This document shows, one piece after another, positions 1-13,000 of a DNA stretch of 64,000 nucleotides. Numbering within the stretch: position 1 is the stretch's first letter; each line of letters begins with the position of its first letter. The stretch lies in the NCBI RefSeq assembly GCF_964204865.1, contig NC_135257.1, positions 10,810,151-10,874,150 of the forward strand, in the 5' to 3' direction. The notes under the pieces were generated by a model. The model ran no database searches. It was not told the DNA's origin and saw nothing but the letters and a program-made list of their open reading frames with translations. The stretch is from Styela clava (Eukaryota > Chordata > Ascidiacea > Stolidobranchia > Styelidae). A program made the position numbers and the translations under genes.

Positions 1-856
1 TGTCTGCTTTCACATATGCATCGTCATCAGCTCTCATAAACCATTCGTATCCATTTAAATATTGATCGTACATGTGCTTCAACATCATGAACGATTTCTT
101 TTGAGGTGGATAGTCGTTATCGTTCACTCGTTTTAGTCTAACTACATTCATGGCTTTTTCATCTTGTATATCCTGGAGGATCGCTGTTTCTCCTACGAAT
201 AATTCGACTTTTCCATTTATTTTTGGAGCCCATGTATCTAGAATTGCTTTCCCTCTAGTTCCGACGTATTTCCCAGCAGTCATAACTCCAACATATAGAA
301 ACTTTTCTTGCTCGTGTATGGTTCGATCAAATTTATCGTGACGGTGGTGATTTCTTTTTGTCTGAATAACAACATCTTGATGGTGGTCAAGACTTTTTTG
401 CGTTGTTTTTTTCGAGGAATATGCATGCGGAGAACCAATGAGATCGTTCTTTTTAGGTAATCCAACTCTAGATAAATCGATTTCGTATATCTTGTCGATC
501 TTGCCGTCTTGTAGGAGACCATTTATATCATCGTCACCTTCAATTTGATCATATCCATTGTAATCATCCAGTTTATAATTTAGTTGTACCATTTCATCAT
601 ACCGCAAATGTTTTTGTTTTTCTGGATATCGGATCGGAGAAAAATTCTCTGGTAAAGGGTCGTCGTCTTCAAGAGATCGGGGCTGAAGTAACACTGACAA
701 ACACGGATTCTGCGAATTTCCAATCTTTGTGTAATAAAACTGCGAATTCATGATTGCCAGATGAATACTTCCCATCAAGAATCCCATTATCACACCGCAT
801 AATAATCCAGTAAGAGATTTAGCAGAACATAGAGTACGTCTAGTACAAGTAGCCAT
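1..856 (-). CDS. Chondroitin sulfate synthase (CHSY1/3 type), first coding exon, partial
   Basis: The open frame runs from ATG at 856 to the left edge (285 codons plus one base), so only the N-terminus is in the window. It begins with a short basic cytoplasmic tail and one hydrophobic segment (about residues 15-37), as expected of a type II Golgi enzyme. An acidic low-complexity stem follows. The start of the galactosyltransferase-like domain is seen as FLYVGVMTAGKYVGTRGKA, then DYPPQKKSFMMLKHMYDQY and WFMRADDDAYVKAD. The last contains the metal-binding DDD motif. These blocks match the N-terminal domain of CHSY1/CHSY3, which polymerise the GlcA-GalNAc backbone of chondroitin. CHPF, the related polymerising factor, is less likely because the DDD motif is intact. 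An AG just before the ATG, near 857-860, may be a 5' acceptor. The rest of the gene lies left of the window. Confidence 0.9.
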   Translation of the reverse strand, partial: MATCTRRTLCSAKSLTGLLCGVIMGFLMGSIHLAIMNSQFYYTKIGNSQNPCLSVLLQPRSLEDDDPLPENFSPIRYPEKQKHLRYDEMVQLNYKLDDYNGYDQIEGDDDINGLLQDGKIDKIYEIDLSRVGLPKKNDLIGSPHAYSSKKTTQKSLDHHQDVVIQTKRNHHRHDKFDRTIHEQEKFLYVGVMTAGKYVGTRGKAILDTWAPKINGKVELFVGETAILQDIQDEKAMNVVRLKRVNDNDYPPQKKSFMMLKHMYDQYLNGYEWFMRADDDAYVKAD

Positions 857-3800
857 CTCTGGAATTTCTAAGTATTCAACACCCTCACTCAATCTTCTGT
901 CAACCCCTCCACTCAATCAAGGCACATTCATACGCAAAAAGAGATTCCACTTCATAAATGACGCCGGTCGTTCACGTGCTTCGTTTTCCAGATATATACA
1001 AATATAAGTTACTGTGAGTGTAAACTACAACACTAGGTAAAATCTGTTACTTTGAATAACACAAATACGCTGATAGCAAAAATCTAACAATACCATCTGG
1101 AAGCAAAAGTAATATTGCTATCTACAAAGGAAATCATAATAATCATGACCTATAGAAAATTTTGCAGTCGCGAGATTAATACTTCAATATCTATTACTCG
1201 TTGAGCCAATTTCATTTCCTGGATTGGCATCGAAGTCAGAATGATGAAAAATTCTAAAATCGAAAGTCTAATTTACGCGAACATTATCAAACCCGCTCAT
1301 AAAAAGTGTGAAAGTATTGCATAATGACGTGTGTGAATTTGGATCATATTCCATAACGCGCAGTCGAAGCGTCACTTATTGAAAAGATGATAAATTAACA
1401 AATCCCAATCCATTCAAAACTAGTAGGACAAAATGCTTATTTTGCGTTTCACGATATATTTATAGATGATCTTTATTCGATCTGGGCCACTAATATGGCG
1501 GAAAAGTATAGTTACTACCTTCTAGCTGGCGAAAGCAAAGCAAACCCCAGGTGACTTTGATCAATACCAATCAGATGATCTTGTCCGCTAGTCGCCGATG
1601 TACTCAAATGTATCGCATATATGGAGCAAAACCCCTGAAGTACTGCGTATAAAACTTGCTGAATATACGTACTTGTGGCTACCTTATTACAATTCCGTAC
1701 CTGTACGACTTCCAATGCAACATAGGCTAAATATAATTTATTACTGAATACAGTCATGTTTCAGCATACCTAGATTTTGGGTAAGATGAAGCCTATTCAA
1801 ATTTATATTCATGTAACTAACTATCTAAACTCTGTGGAGAACTTCAGCGCTCTATCCACTTTCAATGTACCAAGGAAACTGAATGAACGAATCTAGGCTA
1901 CATCGCCGATTTAGGTCAAGATTGTTTGCCGTAGCGATCTAATAAAAGCATGCGTCGTAAATATCCGGCAAAATCAAACAAATGTAGAGAAAACGTCACA
2001 CGACTGATTGAAACTTAATTTTCGCGCCATCCCACTGATAAAGCGTTATTCTTAGAGCTTAAGATTGGCTATCAAAAGATCTTACGTCCTGTGATTATGC
2101 TTCGTAATACATCTGGTATTATCAGAAAGAACTTATTTGAACACACGCTGCGATGGCCTAGATTGATGGCTAATATGAATAGACTACTCGTATGAACAAT
2201 ACCTTATTAAATTGTTATGATAACAAAATTCAATCTGACCACATAAATATTGTAATTTCCTAACGCGAACCAAAAGTAATCGTGACGATATGATGTGTTT
2301 TACTTGTGTTCCGCCTTCGGTTTTATAAAACAAAATATTAATCGTGAATATGGAAGCTAATACATAACGAAACCTTGCGGCACCCACATACCTTTTTAAT
2401 GTAATGGTGATCATGTGATATCTTTTTGTCATCCCCAATGATTCGAACTATTATGAAAATTGAAATATTTCCCATGTTTATAGTCAATAGTCCGTATAAT
2501 GAATAATGATATGGACTAATGCCTGCGAAATTCCAAACATCGAATATATGAAATTGGCTGCACTAAGTTTTCATATCATATTTCTTTAACATATTTTCAT
2601 AACTTGTGGTGAGTTTACGATAGTTTAATAAGTATAAATGAGTGAATGAATTGGAACTTCCTTTCCCCCAAATATTTATTTGTTGTCTTACTCAAACGTA
2701 TCATACCCCCATGTCTGAGTCTGAATATATTCAGACATTCCGCACAGGCTGTTGTCACAATTATTCCAAAATTAACTCATATTCGAAAATTATTATCAAA
2801 TATTATCACTTTAATGATAATTAATTAGTATTAATGAGTATACATATATGAAAAAATAACAACATCTCTGTCCTTGGAGCGTTATATAAAAAAAAATCGG
2901 CTGTATGTGCAAAAATCTTGCACAAATGGCAAATGTGGAAATTGCATCGTTTGCAAATAGTCATCATCGCACGTGTGAACGAAGAAGCGCTGGGATAATA
3001 ATAAGAGGCGACGTTCTTGAACTAAAATATCATTTCCATTAGCACACAGACGGAAGTAATTTTTTGTTTAACGAATACCTGCAGGAACGTATTTAAGAAA
3101 CTATAATCTCTTAGAGCAGAAAAACGTTTAAGTGAATTTTGTTAAATGTGAGCCCTTTCCAGGAATTCTATTATTGAAACAATCCATTGTCAAGAGTAAC
3201 CGTTATTCGGACGGAATTCATTTTCGAGTAAAACCCACATGACCCGCACTCATAGAAATAAAGATTTTTATCTACTATACCATATTCTTTGACGAGGCAA
3301 TAGAATATTGGAATTTGCATTTTGGATTAATTCAAATTCTTTATTATTGCAAACGATTGCATAACAATTTATTGTCATTTAGCAAGTTTTCTGTTAAATC
3401 CTTGAAATCTCATAGAACTTTGAATCAAGTATTTCATAATGTATCAATAACCAAATACTTAGCCCGTGGTATGGCCGTAGTGTATATGTCTGATTCGTGT
3501 GCGAAACCAAATTTCGTTACATGGATGGTTACAAAACAGCAATTCTGTTTTCCAGAGAGATCGAAACTCATATCGAGGTGCGAGGTAAAAGTACAGCATG
3601 ACATGCCAAAGAATATGTAGACACTCTTTACTTTCTCTTTTACAAGCAAATTTACCCCTTTTCAGTTGACAGTTTTTTTTTTAATTCTGGCGACAAAAAT
3701 AATGACTCGTGATGTTTTTGAAGACCTGGATCACGCTTTCGCTTTATTTCTAAACAACCTCAGTCCATCTCTCTTGTTCTGATACCTTATATCCATTGCT

Positions 3801-6732
3801 TAATATTTTTCTGGTTCTATCTTCTGCGAAATCTATACTTTATGCTATGTAATAAAAATATTGATCAACATCACATGCGTGCTTACATGCCCTGATCAGT
3901 AGACGGCATTCGTAAATGAACATAAATTTGAAAAGTATGGAGCCTTCTTGAAATTGCTAATAAATCGTCCTTATTGTCTTTGCATATAGCAAGTCGACGG
4001 GCCATCCTTATTCCCTTTCAACTATATTTTACGTGTTTCCTGATGCGTTCTAACCACTTGATCTCGAATAGCTAACGCTGAGTGGGGAACACACTGCAGA
4101 CAATTTTGTGCATTAGCGCTGAGCTATTCAAACGAAAATGTTCCAAAATATCGGGTCAACCCAAGGGAGATTTCTTTGCTCGTTAATTTTGTTTCGGTGA
4201 CGTGCGCCGTCAAGCGTTAATTCCGCTACGACTGAATAAATTCTGTCAACATTTGTGATATCACTGCTCGAGCCAAAGGAAGCGTGAGCACGGTAAGGCG
4301 ATTTCATGCGTGAATATAAGAAAAATTATGACTTGACATTAAATGAAACATATTTTATGTGCTACACAAATTTCACGTGCTGCAAAAGAAAGTTATAAAA
4401 TGAATTATACAGTCCGCTAATTGATCATAAAGGAATATCCTAAACCATGTATCTGACTTCTATACCATTATATTTTTTACACATTAATTTACTATTACGC
4501 ATATTGTGTCTTTGGGTGTGTTGCGCTAAGATTTGAAGGGGTCTAAAGTTGCGCTAAAGTTTGGTTGAAGCCGGTAGAAAACTTACTTTTTTTTCAAAAT
4601 TTTTCTGGATCCCGACGTTTCATTCAAAATTTGGTATATTTTTCAACTCACGTGGACACTTTTTACGAATTATGGGTCACACTCAATTCACAGAAACTAT
4701 CGGTGCCCATACGCCAGCATTGATGTCTTTTTATTACGCAGATTATGTTACATTTTGAGGCATATGAACATACATACTTACCTGTGGAACTCAACAGGAA
4801 ATTAATATCTGTGCACAGGATGCGAACGATAGACATAATTGTCAGATATATACACATAATGCATAAGAGCAGACATTGCTAAAAAGCATTCACACGACAC
4901 CAATTATTCCATGACAAGGTCATGATTCCGAATCTCAAAGATTGTATAGGAAACATTTGATTCCACTGCAAACAAAATGAGCAGCCATCTTGGTGCAGAT
5001 TGCTGTTAGGTTCGACACAATCGTCTACACGGGTCACAACCAATGTAAAATTCTGGAAACAGGTAGTTAACTGAAAAAAGCAAATGTTCAACTACAGAAA
5101 CTCAAATCAGATATGAATGACAAGCTTCACGCACGCAGCTATAATTGCTTGTGAGAAAGATTAGCGGTTTGTTGTAAGATTGGCATCTGTCGATATGGGT
5201 TGCTACGACGGCCATACAGGGCAACGATAACTATAAAGTAGCTCGCTCTGTGTCCACTCAATTTTAGCGCCCCGTTTCCACCCTGGGTGAATATAAATTA
5301 AATCGATTACTCTCTTTGCTAGAGAAATCACGCTCTTTTCGACTACTAGAGGCATCACCACCCAAGGTGGTGTGGATAAACACTACACGCCTTTTTGGAA
5401 CCATTTGAATATTTCGTCATGTCATATTATGCTAAAATGTTTTTTTTCTGTTAAATTAGGTGGAGCGTATTGAAATATTACAATTCTTCACAAAATATGT
5501 AAACTCTGGAAGCGCAAACGGCAGTGAACGAGTCGAGGGCAAATGGAATAAAACATTTCAGGCTCGTGAAACTTTAAATTAAAGTCGAGAATGAAACACC
5601 CATCCTTTTGTATGCAAAAGACGTAATGAGTCAACGATTACCAACGTTTTTCGCATAACTGAAGAACACCCCTACACCATCCAGCCAGTAAGTCATTTTG
5701 ATATTCATCTGCAGAAGTTACACATAGTTTTCTATGCCCATCTATTCTTTGTACAAATTAAACAATGAGCAAGAACTAACTGTAACTGTAGTATCGGTTA
5801 ATGTGTTTGCATTTATAAATAAAATAGAACATTGTTCAGTAAGATTAGTTGTGTATTAACAAAATAAATAAACAATATATATTTAACCATAGTGACTTTT
5901 ATCAGCAGCACTCCCATAAAAAACTCGTGATGTAACCGATGCAAAACTTGCTCGCTTCGTACCGCAACCAGAATACTATGGCATGTTTATTACAGACTTT
6001 GCTATTCGAAATCAAGCATTGATTTATGGGAAGGTGACACAAAAGCAATCCTTCAATTGGCACAGTCACAATTGCCATGAAGAAGTTGGCTATAAAAGTC
6101 ATTGGCATTTTATATGTCACACACAGACAAATTTTTTTTAAAAAAATGCAAATATGTGTCAATTGCAGACTTCGTTTCACAAAAAGACATAAATTTTCAT
6201 TTGGATATTTCAGAAATGGAACATAGAACATGCCAAATTTTTCATTCTCCAAACAAATAACTGTATATTTTAAATATGGTTGATATCAATGTTTAAAACA
6301 TGTGGAACACACGAAATACAAAATTGGCAAAAAAGATAAGTTCTATATGTAGATAAATATTATTCAATTCATTAAAATAACACACCAAACAGCAGTTAAC
6401 CAGCACCGTCTGCTGAAAATCATAGCATAAATAGGCTTGAGAAAATTTTTTTATTCTTCCACTTTAACTGCAAATAATCTAGTCTGATATATTATACAAA
6501 ATGTAATGTAAGGCGACTTCGGGAATAGGAATCTCAATTTAACATACAAGTTCATTTTTGAATTTGATTGTATGACCAGGTTGCTCAGGATTGTTGAACA
6601 GGTATATGAACAAGTTCAAAAATTTATGCATGGCCTAAAATAATGTGCGTTGTTTAGATAATTTCAGTTCTACTAGTGCACCACCTCTGCTTTTTCAGCA
6701 ACTCATTTTGGAATATTAAGTTGACAGCAATT
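857..6732. other. Intergenic region, about 5.9 kb, no supported gene
   Basis: This AT-rich stretch separates the 5' end of the chondroitin synthase gene from the 3' end of the zinc-finger gene. Open frames here are short (under about 105 codons), lack recognisable motifs and are not framed by good splice sites. It should contain the promoter of the chondroitin synthase gene close to 857-1000, but no clear TATA box was seen. The only local structure noted is a small perfect hairpin near 5352-5368, with 7-base arms (CACCACC/GGTGGTG) around a 3-base loop. Confidence 0.5.
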
Positions 6733-6781
6733 ATGTCGAACAGCAAGAAGCAAGAATCGGCTCCTACAACACCCACCTATG
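6733..6781 (+). CDS. Possible short first coding exon, unrecognised
   Basis: A pyrimidine-rich acceptor (CTTTTTCAG near 6700) is followed by about 33 bases, then an ATG at 6733 opening the frame MSNSKKQESAPTTPTY. A GT (GTATAA) follows at 6782. If real, it would be the first coding exon of a plus-strand gene whose later exons would lie inside or beyond the minus-strand zinc-finger gene. No continuation exon was found, so this may be chance. The acceptor directly upstream of an ATG would fit spliced-leader trans-splicing, which is known in tunicates, but this is inference. Confidence 0.2.
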
Positions 6782-7019
6782 GTATAAACTAATAGGCAAA
6801 ATGGTTTTTCATTCTAGTCAAACACAATATAAAGCGTTGATAAATAATGAACCATTATCTATGCACACCATTCTTTACTTGACTAAATTATGAATTTTCT
6901 TCATACCCAGCATATATTATAGATTACGGTTTTCTTATATCATAATGAAATTGGTCCAGAAGCCGTCTCGGCAACAGATCATACTTAAGTTATTGATTAA
7001 AATCGAATTAACATGTTTG

Positions 7020-10000
7020 TCATGAAACATGTTTTGATTTAACAAATGCAAGGCCATGCGTCCTCATGTGTGTTCGTAGTTGAGCGTCATCTTCGAAACG
7101 CTTGAAGCAAACTGTGCACCTATGTTTCTTAGCAGTAGATTCGTCTTCTGATTTCGATTCCACATAACCTTCTCTTAACTGATCATCATACAGTTGCAAT
7201 AGTTTTATTCTTTTTATCTGTGAGCGAGACAAATAAGAATAAGAACAGACCTTATAAGAATAAGAACAAACCCTTACCACAAAATAGCAAGTATATCTGT
7301 AAGGTTTCGTTAGATAATAGTCTAACTTCTTCAGGCAAAATAAGCAAAACAGCGACACGAAGTAAACAAGGAGAAAGGATCTGCAGTTCAATACACAATA
7401 TTCTAGTACATTTTGAAACAAATTAAATGGGAACTTGACTAATACAAAAAAACAACCAGAAAGTCTGCTGAATTTTGTTGCCTCTTGTAGGACCATACAG
7501 AGAGAAATACTTATTACATCACGAGAATACACACGAAGGGGATAGTTTAAGCAATTAGCTTCACATTCGTTTGTAAGAATGATTGCACAAAAGTTATTTC
7601 TTGTTGATGTAAAAATAGCACAGTAGCATAATCTTAAAAAAATATATTCCGTGCAAAAACACGGAAACACAAAAGTTGGTCCCAATCCCCAAAATCCAAT
7701 ATTCTCATATATTGAATAAAAAATATCTGAGATATGACTATAGTATCAAGTCGATCGAATAAATTAGACCATATAAAGACAATAATCTGTAGTTTGCAAA
7801 GATAAAACCATACTAATGAATTTATGATCAATTTATTGTGAAAAAAACTCACTTTGTGTTTTATAAACATATGCTTGGCATGAGAAGCCACTGATGCAAA
7901 GCATAGACCACATTCAGTACACTGTTGCATAGTACTGAACATGGCTGGATCGAATTCAGCTTCTTCTCTGTGCTCAATGATGTGACCCTAATAAATAATA
8001 GTATGATTATTGACGACACATTACATCGTTACGTGAACAATAACACGATGCCTAATTCATAATATTCAAGATAGTTTAAGATCAGTAATAATTATCATTC
8101 AATCCAATACATAGTTCACAGACAAAAATACTGTTCGTATACGATATAAAATTCACCAGATCTTCCATATCTTTCTTCTTACTGTTACTAATTTTTACCA
8201 AAGGCACCTACCTGAAATGTCAACCTATCCTTGGATTGGAAACCACATTTGGCGCACACGTAAACATTGGGAAATCGAAGTAACGAAAAATCAGGAGATT
8301 CCGATACATCCTTTTCAGTGTCCTAAACAATAAAAAAAAGCATTATAAAAAAAACCGACACACAAATCACATATGTTCCAGCCTAACCTTTACAACAACT
8401 AGAAAAAACTCAATGATGACTAGACTATTTGAAAATCTATAACAATCCTAATTCAAATTAATTTAAAGAAAGTCTCGACCTATTTATTCTGCATTGTATC
8501 CTTTAAAATTGACCCACCCTACAGATTCCCTTTGGATTTTCACTTCCATTTATGTCTACAATAAGTCAAAAAAAAAGAGTTGAAAAAGAAAATTTAATGC
8601 ATAATTGTGGATTTCAAGTACTGGTATATATAATTAAGTAAATCTCTTTTAAACATAGTGAATCCCCAGTGGCAAACTCTGTTTTAAGGTTTCATTTTAT
8701 TTTTTGTATATAAGAACTGATTATGGGCTTATGGCACCATTGTAAATGCGAAAGGTACAAAACTATCAGACTTATAAAGCAACTACTCAATAAAAAAGTA
8801 TAAACCTCCACATAGTTCCTTGTAATTTTCTCAACTTCTTCATCAGAATTTTCAACAATAGGACTTCCGTTCTCAACATTTCTTTTCGTCTGACGTATTG
8901 GTCTCCGATCGATCTTTTCGTCACTAGTTCTTCTGCCGATTGACGTTATCTTCTTTCGAACTTGTTTACGTTCACCAGAGGGTTCTGGAACTATATAGAA
9001 GTGAAGACTAAGTTAAAAGTTCTCAAGTAAATCGTTTTATTCAAAAGCCACAAGAATTTGAGAGGGAGAAATTTGCTAATCAAAATAATTTTTATTTGTA
9101 TTAAACTTAAGAAAATGAATAATCGCTGGTAAACTAGCAATACGATTATGTATTCTTCAGATTTTTTTCGACAGTGGAAAAATTAGAATAAAAACTTTGA
9201 TTTTTTTGACTGCACATTGGTCGCAAAATTTCATGATGGACTAACTAACACTGTCTTCAATGAAATCGTGTAGTGGTTCAGAGTTTACAGGCTCAATTTC
9301 CATATGCACCACCTAACTTGTGAAGGTTATATCGAATAGGAGTAATATTTTATAAACAAACTTACGCTGTGTAACAACTGCCAAAGGATTTGGCGATTCT
9401 TCTTTATTAGAATTGAATGTTGAAGGATCAAACCTTTGACCGATGGGAATTTTGGCATATTCAATATGGACATCTTGCTTTTTCATCTCTTCAATGGAAT
9501 GAACCTGCAGCAATAGAATCGGGTTAGAGATTATGAATATTGAGATCACAAGATGCAAATAGATGCCAAGAATAATGAATAGTCAGTGTTTGTGATAATT
9601 CCTCATTATAGAAATCTTCTGATAAGCAAATTATTCAGAGCAATATAGGCTACAGATTGAGAAAAAATTTATGTCTGCACCAACCAAAGCCATAATAGTA
9701 AGGTTAAAGAATTAAAAACTAAACAAAAATATTCATCCAGTGAATCCTAAACACCCACCCTTTTGAGATGTTTTTTCAGTGAAATCCTTTTGGCAAATTT
9801 AATTTGATTGACAGTACAGTATGGACAACAATACAATGTCCTTATGCCTTTGTGTTTCAACTTCACATGATTTAATCGAGCACTTGCAGATGGTAGTTCC
9901 TGCGGAAATAAATTTCGTTTTGTTATAAGTTTTATCCAGACATGGGGAATAAAACAAATGACACAACCTTAAAAGAACTTGTTATTATCATATACCAGGG

Positions 10001-13000
10001 AATTTCCAAACAGGGGTAAATTTTTGATCTGCTTTGGGGAATATTCACACTTTTAGGTTTGCTCCAATAAGCTTTCCATCCATTATATAATCAAATGTGG
10101 CTGATGACTGTTCGGCGCATGTAGCAGATTGTAACATTGTTGGCATTGCAACGTCCATTGCTGTGTAATAAATGTTACTGCGCTCTCAAGACTCAATAAA
10201 GAGAAAATCGTTTATAGTTTTGTGGATTCAAATGAGTACAATCCATTTTACAATATACATACAAAATTCTTTATTTAAATTCGTTTTTCCGAAGCCCTTT
10301 TCACACCATGCGGCATTACAGTGAAAAATGAAAAATTAACTTCGTTGCAAATGGGTAAATAAGAAGATTAAAGTTAAGAATCCCTGTTATAGACTGTGTA
10401 TTTTTCTAACAAATTCGGGAATTTAAAAACTTTATGAAAACGAAAGACACATTTGTCATTATATTATATATTAACAGTGTGAAAATCCGATGTCCTGCCA
10501 TATGAGATGCCTACAAGCAAGCTGATAACAAGCGCCCTAATAGGATATAACAAATCAATTATTACAATGCAACATTTCAATTAGATATTTTATGTTACTC
10601 TATCCACTACATACTTTGCTACATTGTCCACAGGGATAAACTTTCTTGCCATCTCTCAAAATCGCAGGTGGCATATTATCAGCGGCAGATGACACATCTT
10701 TAGATACACTAGTTGATGACACAAGTGTGGAAGACAAATTGTTGTCTGAATGAGCTGTCATACCTAAATGAAAAAAACATAAAATATTTCTAAATAGTGA
10801 TCAGTTTTGTTTGTTGTTATATTCTTTGAGTGAACAAATTTCTTCATTCATGGAACCAAATAATAATAAACTGTGAAAACGGAAAAAGTACCCTTTAGCC
10901 TCAATTTAACTGGTTGCCTTGCGCTCTTCATTGTAGCAGGTGAAGCAGATGAGATTTTACCAGATGCCAGGTTCTTCTTGCCAGATCTGAGAAATCAAAT
11001 AAGATCGTGTCATCAGAAACAAACAATTTTTTATGAATTTTCATAAGAATACAACGCACCAGCAGTAGCAAATCTGCTAAATTAATTAGGTATTCAAAAG
11101 AGTGGTTGAAAAATATTGTTCAAACTTTTATTTGCGTGCATTAACGATTGTTATTTGTTTGATGGTAATCTGGAGTTTACAAAAAAGTGTTCTAATGAAA
11201 TATTAAATGTTCCAAATGACGGGAGGTAATACAGAAAAATAAATGTCAATATCAGCCATGAGCAAAAATGAAATGCACTTTGTACGAAGAAATAAAATTT
11301 TTGCATATTATCGCCTCAAACTAAAGCCAAACTTATAAATTTTCTCAATATAATAGGTTGGGATGGAAATGGTTAACTGATTAATCAATTTTAGATGGTT
11401 AACGGTTATGATTTATTTTGACCGTTAACTGAAATCTCAGGTACATATCACCTTTACACTGTACAATTTCTTCAAAAATGATTAGTCAGTCGTAATTTTT
11501 ATCTTCCGTGGCATTTAATTCAGAATATATCACTAACTGTATTCGTAGGCACCAAAAAATGATTGAAGTAAGGCAATAAAGTTGAATTTGCTTTTCAAGG
11601 CGCCATGATTTGTATTAATGAAAGTGATTGTATCGTGAGTTTGAAAAGAAATTCCATATTTCTGAAGTATGCTGCATATCTCTTGCAGTAGAGTGACCCT
11701 GAAACTATATCGTTCCGCGAATAATTTCGAGCGATACTTGGATAAGATCCCATGAAATTGCTTTGCAAGGTTAAATCATAACTCATTACATCATATGTCA
11801 CACTGTGGTTAACCGGTCAATTTTATCCGGTTAGCGGTTAACATGTTTTCCCTTAAATTCCCAGCCATTATAATAAGGATTTAGAGGGGATAAAATTTAA
11901 ACCTGTGTAGGCCTACAGCAATATGTGCACGCAACTAATAACTCCAAATCATCCTAATTATTAAATAAACATACCCATCAACATTTCCCAGAATTCCGGA
12001 GGCAATACGAAGGTTACTAGCTGCATCAAATGTGCTTCTATCTGGCGACAAAATCTTCGGTACCTTGTTAGATAAATATAACATTTTCTCATGTTCATGA
12101 TATATATATATATATATATGATATATTATATAAAAATTTATGTATTGAAAAATTTTTCAAAAAAAAAAATATACAAGTTTTTTTTAAGTACAAGTTAGCA
12201 TATGCAATTACTAAATTAATGTAAACATCATCTTGAAAAAACATCCAACTTTTATATAGTTGATGAAACAAACCTACTTGTACTTTGAATCAAAAACCTT
12301 CATTTCTAGCCATAGCTCACTAAGAAGCTATCTTGACAAATTTTTTAATTTATCAAACAAATTTATTTTGACAAAATTCATTATCACAATATAGTATTTC
12401 CTACAAAAATTCATTGTGATTATGATAACAATTTTTCAAAAATTTCTGGATTATCATGCTATCCAAATGTTTAAAACAATTATGATCTTCATTGAAAGGC
12501 AAATCAACTTGGTGAAGCAGAAATACCAAATGATCATACAATTCAAAAAACCAATACAATGTTTAGAAAGATCAGATGCATAATATTGATTGATTGACTT
12601 CAAATAAAAATAAAACTATTTGTGCCGGAGTCAAGTACTACAAAAAGCTTACTTTCGAAGAAGGCTCTTTGGAGGACACTTTCGCAATTCTTTTTTTTGC
12701 GATTCCCTTTTTCAAATTTCCTAAAAAAGAAAAAATGAAGAATAGCAAGATTATTTTTCAAGAGGGTTGACTCGTTTAAAATCCTAGTGTATTACATCCT
12801 GGTTGAGATGAAGGTCATGAGCTTGAAAGCAGAGAATGAAACCTTGCTATGGTATTTATTAGGTCTCTTGTTTCTATTCTTTAGCGTCATGCATGATATA
12901 GTAATTGGGAGGAAAAAACGGTATTACAGCATTCACAAACCTCCAGTATTTTCTTTTGTAGATAAATCCATCAGCATTTGAGCTTCATTTATTTCTTTCG

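Noticed and set aside
3315..3620. 101-codon plus-strand open frame
   Set aside because: It has AT-rich composition, no motif, no splice context and an overlapping open frame on the other strand. It is probably chance.
7220..7426. Plus-strand open frame rich in Lys/Asn
   Set aside because: It is low-complexity sequence within the last intron of the zinc-finger gene.
9246..9307. Extra exon candidate (minus) encoding VVHMEIEPVNSEPLHDF between exons 18 and 19 of the zinc-finger gene
   Set aside because: The frame is open, but the phase from exon 18 would hit a stop (AAT TGA), and including it breaks the frame that exons 18 and 19 keep without it.
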